Shown here: positions 1 to 11,034 of the stretch, one piece after another
Numbering within the stretch: position 1 is the first letter of the stretch
Layout of the letters: each line of letters opens with the position of its first letter
Source of the DNA: Archangium lipolyticum
GTDB lineage: Bacteria; Myxococcota; Myxococcia; Myxococcales; Myxococcaceae
Length of the DNA stretch: 64,000 nt
Reading direction: 5' to 3'
Assembly (NCBI RefSeq): GCF_024623785.1
Contig: NZ_JANKBZ010000003.1
Coordinates: forward strand, 124,001 to 188,000
The notes under the pieces: generated by a model
The model's input: the letters and a program-made list of their open reading frames with translations, nothing else
Told to the model about the DNA's origin: nothing
The model's database searches: none
Program-made: the position numbers and the translations under genes

Positions 1-175
1 CCCGGCGCTCCATCTCCAGGTGCGGCACGAAGTTCGGGTCGCCCTTGTAGATGGTGTACGGGAAGCGGATGAAGGCCGTGTGATCCGCCGAGGTGCGGAC
101 GGGAGTCACCTGCACGTTGGCGGGAAGGGGCGGCAACTTCGACTCGGAGGTCTGCGTCTCGGCGGTGACGGCCAT
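1..175 (-). CDS. GNAT-fold acyltransferase, N-terminal part (candidate bacterial ceramide synthase)
   Basis: Only the first 58 codons lie in the window; the gene runs off the left edge. It starts at ATG 173-175, 15 bp after the stop of the upstream serine-palmitoyltransferase-like gene, so the two are probably one operon. The visible protein has a short variable start and then the stretch FPYTIYKGDPNFVPHLEMER, which is typical of the N-terminus of a GNAT-like family of about 380 aa. The bacterial ceramide synthase of Caulobacter was annotated as a GNAT-type acyltransferase and is encoded near its serine palmitoyltransferase, so N-acylation of a sphingoid base is the favoured role. That assignment is inference from context; another amine acyltransferase is possible. 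Confidence 0.6.
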   Translation of the reverse strand, partial: MAVTAETQTSESKLPPLPANVQVTPVRTSADHTAFIRFPYTIYKGDPNFVPHLEMERR

Positions 176-190
176 GGTGTTTCCCTGCTC

Positions 191-1732
191 CTAGTTCTGG
201 TCCTCGCGCCCGTTGCGGATGAAGAGGTTGGCGCCCTTCTCCAGCAGCAGGCCCGGGATGTCCGCGCGCTTCTCCCACAGCTTCATCGGCACCTGGCCCA
301 GCTTGCGGATGTCCTCCGGCTGGAGGTTGGCGGCCTTCCAGGTGAGCGACTCCATGGCGTCGAACAGCTTGCCGGCCACCTCGCGCGAGGACATGCGCGA
401 GAGCTGATCCAGCGAGAAGCCGTTCGTGCCGTTCTGACCCACGCTGGCCGCGGCCCACTTCTCCGAGGCCTTGTTGTTGCGCACCTGCGAGCCCGGGCGG
501 GCGATCTGCACCGGGGTGTACGTGGACGGCCGCGTCTGGGGGATGACGTCCATCTTCTTGCCAATCTGCTCGAAGATGTCGAGCACCCGGTCCAGCTGCT
601 CGTCCGTGTGCGTGGCCATGTAGCTGGTGCGGATGAGGGCGTGGCCCGGCTCCACCGCCGGAGGAATCACGGGGTTGGCGAACACACCCGCCTCGTGCAG
701 CGCCTTCCAGAAGCGGAAGCACTTCACCTGGTCGCCGATGTGCACCGGCACCACCGGCGTCACCGACACGCCCGTGTCGAAGCCCATGGCGCGGAAGCCG
801 TTGTGCATCTTCTCGGCGATGTCCAGCAGGCGCGCGCGCCGCTGCGGCTCGGCCTCGATGATCTCCAGCGCCTTGAGCGCCGAGGCGATGGACGCCGGCG
901 TCATGGACGCGGAGAAGATGACCGAGCGCGACTTGTGGCGCATGTAGTTGATGACGTCGTGCGGGCCGGCCAGCACGCCGCCCAGCGACGCGAAGCTCTT
1001 GGAGAACGTGCCCATGACGAGGTCCGTCTCCGCCTCCAGCCCGAAGTACTCGGAGGTGCCGCGGCCCTTCTCACCCAGCACGCCCATGGAGTGGGCATCG
1101 TCCGTCATCACCCGCGCGTTGTACTTCTTGGACAGCTCCACGATGCGGGGCAGGTCACAGATGTCGCCCTCCATCGAGAACACGCCGTCGGTGACGATGA
1201 TCTTCCCCGCCTTGGGCTCCTTCTCGGCCGACTGCTGCAGCAGCTGCTCGAGGTGCTCCAGGTCGTTGTGCCGGTACTTGCGCTCGGTGGCGAAGGACAG
1301 CCGCACGCCGTCCACCAGCGAGGCGTGGTTCTGCCGGTCCGCGAAGACGATGTCGTGGCGGCCCAGGATGGAGGCCATGGCCAGGTTCGTCTGGAAGCCG
1401 GTGGAGATGACCAGCGCGGCCTCGCGGTTGAGGAACTTCGCCAGGCGCTGCTCCAGCTCCTCGTGCAGCGCCAGGGTGCCGTTGAGCAGGCGCGAGCCGG
1501 AGCACGTGGTGCCGTAGCGCTCCACCGCCTTGATCGCCGCCTCCTTCACCCGGGGATCCGCGCTCAGGCCCAGGTAGTTGTTCGACCCGACCATGATGAC
1601 GCGGCGGCCCTCGATCTGGACCTCCGTCGCCCCGAACGACTCCTCGATGGCCCGGAAGTAGGGGTAGAGCCCGGTGGCCTTGGCGATGCGGTAGTCCTTC
1701 CAGCTGCGGCACTTCTCGAACACGTCACTCAT
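191..1732 (-). CDS. Alpha-oxoamine synthase, serine palmitoyltransferase-like
   Basis: A 513-aa PLP enzyme of the KBL/BioF/SPT family, which condenses an amino acid with an acyl thioester and releases CO2. Family marks are SNNYLGL near residue 50, DDAHSMGVLG at 211-220 (PLP ring Asp and His), and TFSKSFASLGG with the Schiff-base lysine at K245. The core of about 400 residues has the usual length, but about 105 extra C-terminal residues follow that BioF and glycine acetyltransferase lack. Serine palmitoyltransferase is preferred because a ceramide-synthase-like GNAT gene follows directly and a PAP2/IPC-synthase-like gene lies across the divergent promoter region. Myxobacteria are known to make sphingolipids. 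The sequence alone cannot exclude another amino-acid or acyl specificity. Confidence 0.75.
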   Translation of the reverse strand: MSDVFEKCRSWKDYRIAKATGLYPYFRAIEESFGATEVQIEGRRVIMVGSNNYLGLSADPRVKEAAIKAVERYGTTCSGSRLLNGTLALHEELEQRLAKFLNREAALVISTGFQTNLAMASILGRHDIVFADRQNHASLVDGVRLSFATERKYRHNDLEHLEQLLQQSAEKEPKAGKIIVTDGVFSMEGDICDLPRIVELSKKYNARVMTDDAHSMGVLGEKGRGTSEYFGLEAETDLVMGTFSKSFASLGGVLAGPHDVINYMRHKSRSVIFSASMTPASIASALKALEIIEAEPQRRARLLDIAEKMHNGFRAMGFDTGVSVTPVVPVHIGDQVKCFRFWKALHEAGVFANPVIPPAVEPGHALIRTSYMATHTDEQLDRVLDIFEQIGKKMDVIPQTRPSTYTPVQIARPGSQVRNNKASEKWAAASVGQNGTNGFSLDQLSRMSSREVAGKLFDAMESLTWKAANLQPEDIRKLGQVPMKLWEKRADIPGLLLEKGANLFIRNGREDQN

Positions 1733-2192
1733 GGGGGGTCTTCTCTCTTGGGGGAGGTCCGGGCTCCGCGAATAATGGGGCGCGCTTCCCTGCAGTGTTC
1801 ATACCGACCCGGGGCACCGCAGCGCGCGTCCTCCTCGGGGGTCCAGGCGTGGCCGTCAATATTGAGTCACCCTCCGAGTGTCAAGGCACCGACTGTCCGG
1901 CGATGTGCTCCCAGGCACGGGGAACTCCCGGTCCCTGGACGGGGTTGACAGGGGTCTCCTTTATGTTCCCCGGACAGGCGAGTGAGCAACCGGTTGCACA
2001 GCCGGGACACGCCTGCCCTGTTTTGGGAGGAACGCCCGGGTTCCGGGGGGCATACCCGGGACGGACGGGGAGGGCTCCGGACCCGGGAGGAAGGCTTCCG
2101 GTACCGGCGGTGTTGGAACCGTCATTCTCAGAGGCCGTGACAGGGGAGCGGAAGTTTGCTTTCTGCGGGCCTCTAATCGACTGGGGTCAAGC
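1733..2192. promoter_or_regulatory. Divergent intergenic region with a 12-bp palindrome
   Basis: This 460-bp gap separates the SPT-like operon from the RND/PAP2 operon and must hold both promoters. I see a perfect palindrome, GCAACCGGTTGC, at 1986-1997, which could be an operator. A TTGACA hexamer at 1945 has no credible -10 box at normal spacing. I find no convincing gene here. Confidence 0.35.
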
Positions 2193-4685
2193 TTGGCTGA
2201 GTCTCTTCGACGGCGTTGGTACGAGGCCTTCATCCGGAGCACGCTCGCCCGCCCGTGGCGGGTCGTGCTGGCCTTCACGTTGCTGGCGCTGGGTGGAGCC
2301 CTGCTGGCCGGACGCCTGGAGTTCCGCGGGTCCTTCGTGGAACTGCTGCCCAAGGAGGCCCCCGAGGTCCAGGATCTGACGCGGGTGGCGCAGAAGGCCG
2401 GCGGAGACGGCTACCTGGTGGTGCGCGCGCAGGGCGCGAAGCCCGAGGCGCTGCGCGCCTTCTCCGATGCCCTGGCCAGGAAGCTCGAAACGCTACCGGA
2501 GGTGCGCTACGTCGAGCACCACTTCGACGTGGCCTTCTTCGAGGAGCGCGGGCTGCTGCTGCTCCCCACGGAGCAGCTGAAGGCGCTGCGCAAGGACGTG
2601 GAGACGCGGCTGCGCTACGAGAAGCAGAAGGCCCTGGCGGTGGACCTGCTGGACGAGCAGGACGCGCCGCCGGACTTCGACGCCATCGTCAAGAAGTACA
2701 GCCCGGAGGCGCCCATGCGCGAGTACCTCGGGAGCGCGGATGGCTCCGAGGTATTCCTCATGGTGAAGCCGGATGGGACGGCCGGTGACATCGTCTTCGC
2801 GCAGAAGCTGGTGGACGACGTGAAGCGCGCGGCGGCCGAGGTGGCCCAGGGCTGGCCCGGGGTGGAGCTCGACTACGCGGGCGCCTTCCAGGCCCGGCTC
2901 GAGGAAGACGCGGTGATGCGCAAGGATCTCACGCGCGCCGGAGTCCTCTCGGCGGTGATGGCGGTGGCCATCATCCTGCTGGCCACGCGGCGGCTGTGGG
3001 CGCTGGCGGTGGTGGGCGTGCCCGTCATCTTCGGCGTGACGCTGACGTTCGCCGTGGCGGAGCTGGCGATCGGCCACCTCAACATCGTCACGGGCTTCCT
3101 GGTGGCCATCCTCATCGGCCTGGGCCTGGAGTACGGCATCCACCTGGCCATGCGCTACTGGGAGGAGCGGCGCGAGCACTCCGCGCCCCAGGCGCTGGCG
3201 GAGGCCGTGCGCGGCACCTTCGCGGGAGCCATCACCTCGGCGCTGACGAACGCGGCGGCCTTCTTCGTGCTGCTGTTCGCCCAGTTCGAGGCCTTCAAGC
3301 AGTTCGGCCTGCTGGCGGGCGTGGGCGTCGTCACGTCCGTGCTGGTGGCCTATGGCCTGGGCCCCGCGCTGCTGGTGCTCGCCGAGCGCCTGCGCCCCGG
3401 CGCACGCAAGCAGGAGACCGCGCACGCGCCCGAGGCCCCCGCCCAGGCGACGCCGCGCCTGCCCGGCAAGCGCATGCCCACGGCGGCCATCACCGTCATC
3501 CTGCTGTCGGTGCTCGGCTTCGCGGGCTACTCCCTCTACGTGTCGCCGCGCGTGGGCTTCGAGACGAACATGCGCAACCTCAAGGGCGAGTCGCCCGCGA
3601 TGCGCCTGGATGACCACATCATCGAGCAGACCGGCACGCCGCTCAACCCGGCCATCCTCCTGGTGGAGGACCTGAAGCAGGCCCAGGTGGTGCAGCAGGT
3701 CATCGACGAGGTGAAGGCGCGCCATGGCGCGGACTCGACCTTCCTGCGGTCCGCCTCGCTCAATGATCTACTGCCCCAGGACGTGCCGGCGCACCAGGAG
3801 CAGATCTCCGCGCTGCGCGGGATGCTGGAGCGGCTGCCCCAGGACGCGCAGGAGGATCCGCGCGTGGCCACGGTGAAGAAGATGCTGGAGGCCCAACCCT
3901 ACGGGCCGGAGCAGATGCCCGTGGAGGTGCGCCGCCGCTTCGAGGCGCTGGATGGCAAGGGCATGTTCCTGCTGCTGTTCCCCTCGGTGTCCAACCACGA
4001 CACCCGGGAGCTGTCGGCGTGGGCCTCGCAGCTCGACGAGGTCATCGCCGGCTCCAAGGCCCGGGGCGTGGACCTCGCGGTGTTGGATAGCAACCGGATC
4101 GCCGCGCGCATCTTCTCCATGGTGCGCGGAGACGGACCGTTCATCCTCTGGGCCGCCGCGTCGGTGGTCTTCGTGACCATCCTCATCAGCCTGCGCAGCT
4201 TCAAGCGCGCCTGCCTGGTGGCCGGGCCTCTGTTCCTGGGCATGCTGTGCCTGGCGGGCGGCATGTACCTGTTCGACGTCCAGCTCAACTTCATCAACGC
4301 GGTGGTGCTGCCCAACCTGCTCGCCATCGCCGTGGACAACTCGGTGCACCTCTTCCACCGGTACGAGGAGGAGGGCCCTGGCTCCCTGGGCCACGTGGTG
4401 CGCCATACGGGCCTGGCGGCCGTGGTCGCCACCCTGTCCAATGCCGCGGGCTACGGCGCTTTGTTGATCTCTCATCACGCGGGCTTGAGGTCGATCGGCC
4501 AGATTGCACTTCTGGGCGTCATGTGCACCTTCCTGGGCACCACCGTCTTCTTCCCGGCCATGCTCGCCTTGATGGAGCGCTGGAAGGGCCGGAAGCGGGA
4601 GGGGGGCATGGTTCGGAGCCTGGAGATTGGCGCGCCCAGGAAGGACGAGGCCGCTACGGAACCGGGGGAGCGTAAATCGGCGTGA
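2193..4685 (+). CDS. RND/MMPL-family transporter (HpnN-like)
   Basis: An 830-aa inner-membrane protein of the RND superfamily, in the group that includes MMPL and the hopanoid-associated exporter HpnN. There is one N-terminal helix (about residues 17-40), a large periplasmic loop, a bundle of five helices (about 250-400), a sixth near 430-450, a second loop, and a final bundle (about 645-800). This is the usual 2 x 6 helix layout. The start is TTG at 2193; no ATG lies near the conserved N-terminus. Its TGA overlaps the GTG of the next gene by two bases, so the pair is translationally coupled. Proton-driven export of a lipid is likely; the neighbours point to a sphingolipid or other envelope lipid, which is inference. 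Confidence 0.8.
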   Translation: MAESLRRRWYEAFIRSTLARPWRVVLAFTLLALGGALLAGRLEFRGSFVELLPKEAPEVQDLTRVAQKAGGDGYLVVRAQGAKPEALRAFSDALARKLETLPEVRYVEHHFDVAFFEERGLLLLPTEQLKALRKDVETRLRYEKQKALAVDLLDEQDAPPDFDAIVKKYSPEAPMREYLGSADGSEVFLMVKPDGTAGDIVFAQKLVDDVKRAAAEVAQGWPGVELDYAGAFQARLEEDAVMRKDLTRAGVLSAVMAVAIILLATRRLWALAVVGVPVIFGVTLTFAVAELAIGHLNIVTGFLVAILIGLGLEYGIHLAMRYWEERREHSAPQALAEAVRGTFAGAITSALTNAAAFFVLLFAQFEAFKQFGLLAGVGVVTSVLVAYGLGPALLVLAERLRPGARKQETAHAPEAPAQATPRLPGKRMPTAAITVILLSVLGFAGYSLYVSPRVGFETNMRNLKGESPAMRLDDHIIEQTGTPLNPAILLVEDLKQAQVVQQVIDEVKARHGADSTFLRSASLNDLLPQDVPAHQEQISALRGMLERLPQDAQEDPRVATVKKMLEAQPYGPEQMPVEVRRRFEALDGKGMFLLLFPSVSNHDTRELSAWASQLDEVIAGSKARGVDLAVLDSNRIAARIFSMVRGDGPFILWAAASVVFVTILISLRSFKRACLVAGPLFLGMLCLAGGMYLFDVQLNFINAVVLPNLLAIAVDNSVHLFHRYEEEGPGSLGHVVRHTGLAAVVATLSNAAGYGALLISHHAGLRSIGQIALLGVMCTFLGTTVFFPAMLALMERWKGRKREGGMVRSLEIGAPRKDEAATEPGERKSA

Positions 4686-5626
4686 GCGAATGGACTTCGT
4701 ATAGCCGTACCCGCGATGTCGGCCAGGAAGTGAGCTTCAAGGCAGTCGACCTCATCATCGTCGTCTCCTGCTCATTGGCCGCCCTGGCACTCGTGGGCCC
4801 AGCTCGCTGGGCCCCCGGCTCCACGGAGTCCGCTGTCTACTTCGCCATCTTCGCGCTCGGCCCCCTGGTGCTGCGCACCCTGGAGGCCTCCTTTCCCAGG
4901 AACCGGCTGCTGGCCTTCATGGCCTCCTTCTGGCTGCTGCCGGTGTTGAGCCTCAGCCACGGGTTGCTCAACCCCCTGGTGACGGCCGCCACCCCGGTAC
5001 TTCGCGACGCCCAGCTCGCCATGCTGGATCAGCGGCTGTTCGGGGCCCAGGCGTCCGTGGTGCTCGGGCAGGTGGTGCCGCCCTGGCTCACCGACATCCT
5101 GATGATCTGCTACTACGGCCACTTCGTCTGGCCGTTGGCGCTGGGCCTGGTGCTGTACTTCACCGACCGCCGCGAGGCCTTCGACGAGTACCTCATCGCG
5201 CTGAGCCTCTTCTTCCTGGCCAACTACGTCTGCTACGCGCTGGTGCCCGCCATCGGCCCGCGCTACTTCCTCTTCCACGCCTTCTCCGGGCCCGTGAATG
5301 GACTGTGGGTGACGTCCTTCCTGGACTCGGTGATGCGCATGCCGCCGTTCTCGCGGGACTGCTTCCCCTCGGGGCACACGGGGACGGCGCTGCTGGTGCT
5401 GGTGTACGCCTTCCGGTTCGCGCCGCGCTTCTTCCGGGTGATGCTGGTGCCGGCCATCTGCCTCATCCTGGCCACCCTGGTGGGGCGCTTCCACTACCTG
5501 ACGGACCTGCTGTGCGCGGTGCCGCTGATGGGGGTGGTGGTGAGCCTCGCGGTGGCCTGGAGCCGGGCCACGGCGCGGCGCGAAGTCACGCGCCCGGTGC
5601 GGATGGACGCTATCGTACGCCCTTGA
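4682..5626 (+). CDS. PAP2/inositol-phosphorylceramide-synthase-like membrane enzyme
   Basis: A 314-aa polytopic membrane protein with a PAP2-type catalytic core in its C-terminal half. CFPSGHTG lies around residues 227-234 (catalytic His of the SGH motif) and GRFHYLTD around 268-275 (second His and Asp). The preceding GPRYFLF is also typical of the PAP2_3/AUR1 group. These enzymes dephosphorylate lipid phosphates or move a phospho-head group onto diacylglycerol or ceramide. The GTG start at 4682 overlaps the stop of the RND transporter gene. With SPT-like and GNAT genes divergent from it, head-group transfer to ceramide is an attractive reading, but a simple lipid-phosphate phosphatase fits the motifs equally well. 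Confidence 0.7.
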   Translation: MSEWTSYSRTRDVGQEVSFKAVDLIIVVSCSLAALALVGPARWAPGSTESAVYFAIFALGPLVLRTLEASFPRNRLLAFMASFWLLPVLSLSHGLLNPLVTAATPVLRDAQLAMLDQRLFGAQASVVLGQVVPPWLTDILMICYYGHFVWPLALGLVLYFTDRREAFDEYLIALSLFFLANYVCYALVPAIGPRYFLFHAFSGPVNGLWVTSFLDSVMRMPPFSRDCFPSGHTGTALLVLVYAFRFAPRFFRVMLVPAICLILATLVGRFHYLTDLLCAVPLMGVVVSLAVAWSRATARREVTRPVRMDAIVRP

Positions 5627-5642
5627 GCAAGGGAGCGTACGC

Positions 5643-6839
5643 ATGAGCAGGCCGATCTTCGCGGGCCGGGTGGCCCACCTCGGTACCACCGTCTTCACCG
5701 AGTTCAGCGCGTTGGCGCTGAAGCACGGGGCCATGAACCTGGGGCAGGGCTTCCCCGACTTCGACGGCCCCGAGGCCGTGAAGGAGGCGGCTCGCAAGGC
5801 CATCACCGACGGGGTGAACCAGTACGCGCCCAGCAGCGGCCTGCGCGACCTGCGCGTGGCCATCGCCGAGCACGGCGCGCGCTTCCACGGGCACACGGGC
5901 ATCGATCCGGACACCATGGTGACCGTCACCAGCGGTGCCACCGAGGCCATCTTCTGCGTGCTGCTGGGCCTGGTGGATCCGGGCGACGAGGTGGTGGCCT
6001 TCGAGCCCGTCTACGACTCGTACGACGCCAACATCGGCTTCCTCGGGGCGAAGGCGCGCCACGTGCCGCTGCGGCCGCCGGACGCCTCGCACGCCACGTG
6101 GTGGTTCGATCGGGACGAGGTGCGCGCCGCCTTCGGTCCCCGCACGCGGGTGCTCATCCTCAACACCCCGCACAACCCCACCGGCAAGGTGTTCACCCGC
6201 GAGGAGCTCGAGTTCCTTGGCGGGCTGTGCGCCGAGTTCGATGTGAAGGTGCTCGCGGACGAGGTGTACGAGCACATCGTCTTCGCCCCGGCGCGTCATG
6301 TCCGCGCCGCCACCGTGCCGTCACTGACCGACCGGACGGTAACCGTGAGCAGCGGGGGCAAGTCCTTCAGCCTCACGGGTTGGAAGATTGGATGGATCAT
6401 CGCGCCACCGGCGCTGCGTGACGCGGTGCAGCGGGCGCACCAGTTCGTGACGTTCGCCACGGCGTCTCCTCTGCAGGCGGCGATGGCGGCGGCGCTGCGG
6501 CTGCCGGACACGTACTTCCAGGAGCTGGGCACCCAGTACCTCTCCAAGAGGGAGCGGCTGCTGACGGGGCTCGCCGAGGCGGGACTGAAGGCGCACGTGC
6601 CCGAGGGCAGCTACTTCATCATGGCGGACATTGGCGGACGGGGCTTCGCGGACGACGTGGCCTTCTGCCGACACCTGGTGACGGAGGTGGGAGTAGCGGC
6701 CATCCCTCCGAGTGTTTTCTATGGTCCCGAGCACAAGCACCTGGGGCAGGGGATGGCGCGCTTCGCCTTCTGCAAGACAGAGGCGGTATTGGATGAAGCG
6801 GTGCGCCGGTTGAAGGTGGGGCTGGCTCGGGCCCGTTGA
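5643..6839 (+). CDS. Class I/II aminotransferase (methionine/kynurenine type)
   Basis: A 398-aa fold-type I PLP aminotransferase. The N-terminal [12 protein letters not shown] and the motif [16 protein letters not shown] (Schiff-base lysine K240) match the YbdL/kynurenine-oxoglutarate transaminase branch, which transaminates methionine, glutamine or aromatic amino acids to 2-oxo acids. The helix start SGATEAIFC binds the PLP phosphate, and NTPHNPTG carries the conserved Asn. The ATG at 5643 follows an AAGGGAG ribosome site and starts 16 bp after the PAP2-like gene, so co-transcription is possible although no functional link is obvious. The exact substrate cannot be read from sequence. Confidence 0.8.
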   Translation: MSRPIFAGRVAHLGTTVFTEFSALALKHGAMNLGQGFPDFDGPEAVKEAARKAITDGVNQYAPSSGLRDLRVAIAEHGARFHGHTGIDPDTMVTVTSGATEAIFCVLLGLVDPGDEVVAFEPVYDSYDANIGFLGAKARHVPLRPPDASHATWWFDRDEVRAAFGPRTRVLILNTPHNPTGKVFTREELEFLGGLCAEFDVKVLADEVYEHIVFAPARHVRAATVPSLTDRTVTVSSGGKSFSLTGWKIGWIIAPPALRDAVQRAHQFVTFATASPLQAAMAAALRLPDTYFQELGTQYLSKRERLLTGLAEAGLKAHVPEGSYFIMADIGGRGFADDVAFCRHLVTEVGVAAIPPSVFYGPEHKHLGQGMARFAFCKTEAVLDEAVRRLKVGLARAR

Positions 6840-6906
6840 CGCCTGGAACCCGGGAGCCGGGCGGCTTGCGACCCCCACACCCGGGTGCTACATCCCCGCG
6901 CCAACC

Positions 6907-8802
<1,896 letters not shown>

Positions 8803-8815
8803 GGTACGGGGTGAC

Positions 8816-8911
8816 GACCCTCACCCCGACCCTCTCCCAGAGGGAGAGGGCCCAACGACGTTCCACCGTGTATGTCCCCTCTCCCTCTGGGAGAGGGCTA
8901 GGGTGAGGGTC
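8816..8911. repeat. Nested REP-like inverted repeat
   Basis: Two 36-bp copies of a REP-like unit lie head to head at 8816-8851 and 8876-8911 and differ at about four positions. Each has an internal 9-bp palindrome, CCCTCTCCC paired with GGGAGAGGG across a 3-nt loop, and the outer arms read GACCCTCACCC and GGGTGAGGGTC. The RNA could form either two small hairpins or one long cruciform. It sits between the mutase large subunit and the methyltransferase and may attenuate or stabilise the transcript. Confidence 0.8.
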
Positions 8912-8919
8912 TTCCCACC

Positions 8920-9648
8920 GTGAGCTTCTTCGGCGAGCTCTACCTCCGCTCCACGCTGCCGTTCCTCTCCGAGGAAACGACGGCGAAGGAGGTGGCGTAC
9001 CTCGCGAGAAGCTTCCAGGACCTCACGGTCCCCGGGCCCATCGTGGACCTGGGCTGTGGCCACGGGCGGCACGCGGCGCGGCTCAACACCTCGGGCCCAC
9101 TGTCCGGGCGCATCATCGGCCTCGAGCTGGATGCCCTTTCACTCGCGGAGCGGCTTCCAGGCTTCCCGGTGGTACGAGCGGATCTCCGCTCGCTCCCGTT
9201 CCGCGCGGCCTCACTGGCGGGGGCCTACGCCTGGTACTCGACGCTCTTCGTCTTCTCGGACGAGGAGCACGTGGAGCTGCTGCGCGATCTGGCGCGGTGC
9301 CTGCGGCCCGGAGGACGTCTGGTGTTGCACACGGTGCCCTACGAGCGGCTCGCGTCACAACCCGAGGCTTCCTTCTCCACCTACCTACCGGACGGTAGCC
9401 TGCTGGAGGAGGAGAGCCGCTTTGACGCGGCACGTGGAAGGGACAAGGGCTCCAGGCGACTGACATTGCCGGATGGACGTGTCCTTTCCGGGCAATATGC
9501 CATCCGTTACTATCCTCTTGCGGATCTGATCCAACTGTTGGAATTCACGGGATTTTCGATCCGTTGGGTGCATGGCGGGCTGGAGGGGGAGCAGCCATCC
9601 GCCGCATCGACGGACCTCATCGTGGGAGCTGAGCTGCGACATGGCTGA
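8920..9648 (+). CDS. Class I SAM-dependent methyltransferase
   Basis: A 242-aa protein with a Rossmann methyltransferase core. [14 protein letters not shown] around residues 43-56 is motif I for SAM binding, an acidic residue follows in IIGLELD, and [11 protein letters not shown] near 126 is the motif around strand 5. The substrate is unknown. Its GTG start lies just after the REP-like repeat, and its last eight bases overlap the start of the B12-subunit gene, so it is embedded in the mutase operon between the two subunits. The overlap suggests co-translation with the small subunit. Modification of a cofactor, CoA ester or protein related to the mutase would be guesswork. Confidence 0.8.
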   Translation: MSFFGELYLRSTLPFLSEETTAKEVAYLARSFQDLTVPGPIVDLGCGHGRHAARLNTSGPLSGRIIGLELDALSLAERLPGFPVVRADLRSLPFRAASLAGAYAWYSTLFVFSDEEHVELLRDLARCLRPGGRLVLHTVPYERLASQPEASFSTYLPDGSLLEEESRFDAARGRDKGSRRLTLPDGRVLSGQYAIRYYPLADLIQLLEFTGFSIRWVHGGLEGEQPSAASTDLIVGAELRHG

Positions 9649-10045
9649 GAAGAAGCTGCGAATTCTGGTGGCCAAGCCTGGCCTGGACGGGCACGACCGA
9701 GGGGCGAAGATCATCGCCCGGGCCTTGCGCGATGCGGGCATGGAGGTCATCTACACGGGGCTGCACCAGACGCCCGAGATGATCGTCAACGCCGCCATCC
9801 AGGAGGACGTGGACGCGATCGGCATGTCGATCATGTCGGGAGCGCACATGACGCTGTTCCCGGCGGTGATCGAGCTGCTGAAGAAGAGCAACGCGCTCGA
9901 CATCGCGGTGTTCGGCGGAGGCATCATCCCGGATGACGACATTCCCAAGCTCAAGGGCCTGGGCGTGACGGAGATCTTCACCCCCGGAAGCTCGACGCAG
10001 GACATCGTCCAGTGGATCCGAACCAACATCGCCGCCCGCGCTTGA
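9641..10045 (+). CDS. Cobalamin-binding small subunit of acyl-CoA mutase
   Basis: A 134-aa stand-alone B12-binding domain. It carries the DxHxxG motif as D16-G-H18-D-R-G21, where H18 is the lower cobalt ligand, followed by the SxL-like stretch SIMSGAH and the [10 protein letters not shown] glycine-rich loop. Its size matches small subunits such as IcmB/HcmB, and it complements the large subunit at 6907-8802, which has no such domain. The start was set at ATG 9641, where the conserved sequence [18 protein letters not shown] begins; this overlaps the methyltransferase stop by eight bases. Its own TGA overlaps the TTG start of the following lyase gene. Confidence 0.85.
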   Translation: MAEKKLRILVAKPGLDGHDRGAKIIARALRDAGMEVIYTGLHQTPEMIVNAAIQEDVDAIGMSIMSGAHMTLFPAVIELLKKSNALDIAVFGGGIIPDDDIPKLKGLGVTEIFTPGSSTQDIVQWIRTNIAARA

Positions 10046-10986
10046 GCGGGCTCTCAGGACTGCCGGAACGGGTGGACGTGTACGAGGTGGGCCCTCGTGA
10101 CGGCCTGCAGAACGAGCTGCGCACGCTGCCCACGCGCGACAAGGCGCGGTTGGTCGAGGCGCTGATCGCGGCGGGGGAGAAGCGCATCGAGGTGACGTCG
10201 TTCGTGTCACCCAAGTGGATCCCCCAGCTGGCGGACGCCGAGGAGCTGCTGCGGCTGGTGGGCCGGCGCGAGGGAGTGACGTTCTCCGCGCTGGTGCCCA
10301 ACCTCCGGGGCCTGTCGCGCGCCAAGGAGGCGGGCCTGGAGGAGGCGGCGGTCTTCATCTCCGCGTCCGAGGCCCACTCGAAGAAGAACATCAACAAGAG
10401 CATCGCCGAGGCGGTGGCCGAGGCGAGGCAGACCACCGAGGCGGCGCTCGAGGCGGGCCTTCGGGTGCGCGGCTACCTGTCCACGGTGTGGGGCTGCCCC
10501 TATGAGGGCGAGGTGCCCGTGTCGCGTGTGGTGGAGATCAGCCGCGCGCTGGTGGACGGCGGCATCTACCAGCTGAGCCTCGGTGACACGATCGGGGTGG
10601 GGACGCCGAGGCAGACGGAGACGATCCTCTCCGCGCTGCTGGAGCACATCCCGGTGGAGAAGCTGGCGCTGCACCTGCACGACACGCGCGGCACGGCGCT
10701 GGCCAACGCGCTGGTGGGCCTGCAGATGGGCGTGACGACGTTCGACGCCAGCATCGGCGGACTGGGCGGCTGCCCCTACGCTCCGGGCGCGGCGGGCAAC
10801 CTGGCCACGGAGGATCTCGTCTACATGCTCCACGGCATGGGCGTGCAGACGGGCATCAACCTCGAGAAGCTCGTCGAGGCGGGCATGGTGGCGCAGGAGC
10901 TCATCGGCCGGAAGCTGGCGGGCAAGTTCCTCCAGGCGGCCCTGGGCGAGCGCGAGAAGAAGGCGAGCCGCCGGGCGCAGACCTGA
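10042..10986 (+). CDS. mvaB: Hydroxymethylglutaryl-CoA lyase
   Basis: A 314-aa DRE-TIM metallolyase that cleaves HMG-CoA to acetyl-CoA and acetoacetate, the last step of leucine breakdown. [11 protein letters not shown] near residue 14 holds the catalytic Arg and metal Asp, and [19 protein letters not shown] carries the HMG-CoA lyase signature with the mobile-loop cysteine. TTG 10042 is preferred as start because it overlaps the stop of the B12-subunit gene in a TTGA coupling; an in-frame ATG at 10012 would lie inside that gene. The neighbourhood suggests a branched-chain acyl-CoA degradation unit combining an isobutyryl-type mutase with this lyase. In myxobacteria HMG-CoA chemistry also connects to isovaleryl-CoA supply. 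Confidence 0.88.
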   Translation: MSGLSGLPERVDVYEVGPRDGLQNELRTLPTRDKARLVEALIAAGEKRIEVTSFVSPKWIPQLADAEELLRLVGRREGVTFSALVPNLRGLSRAKEAGLEEAAVFISASEAHSKKNINKSIAEAVAEARQTTEAALEAGLRVRGYLSTVWGCPYEGEVPVSRVVEISRALVDGGIYQLSLGDTIGVGTPRQTETILSALLEHIPVEKLALHLHDTRGTALANALVGLQMGVTTFDASIGGLGGCPYAPGAAGNLATEDLVYMLHGMGVQTGINLEKLVEAGMVAQELIGRKLAGKFLQAALGEREKKASRRAQT

Positions 10987-11034
10987 GTCCGCGTCATCCG
11001 GCGGCGGGGGAGCGCGGTGCACCCGCGCCCCGTT

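Noticed and set aside
20..1948. Long open frame on the plus strand across the SPT-like gene
   Set aside because: It is antisense to a clearly conserved PLP enzyme and is rich in Arg/Leu/His as expected of a shadow frame in GC-rich DNA.
1945..1971. Sigma-70 promoter at TTGACA
   Set aside because: The only TATGTT-like hexamer is 11 bases away, far from the usual 16-18, so no promoter is called.
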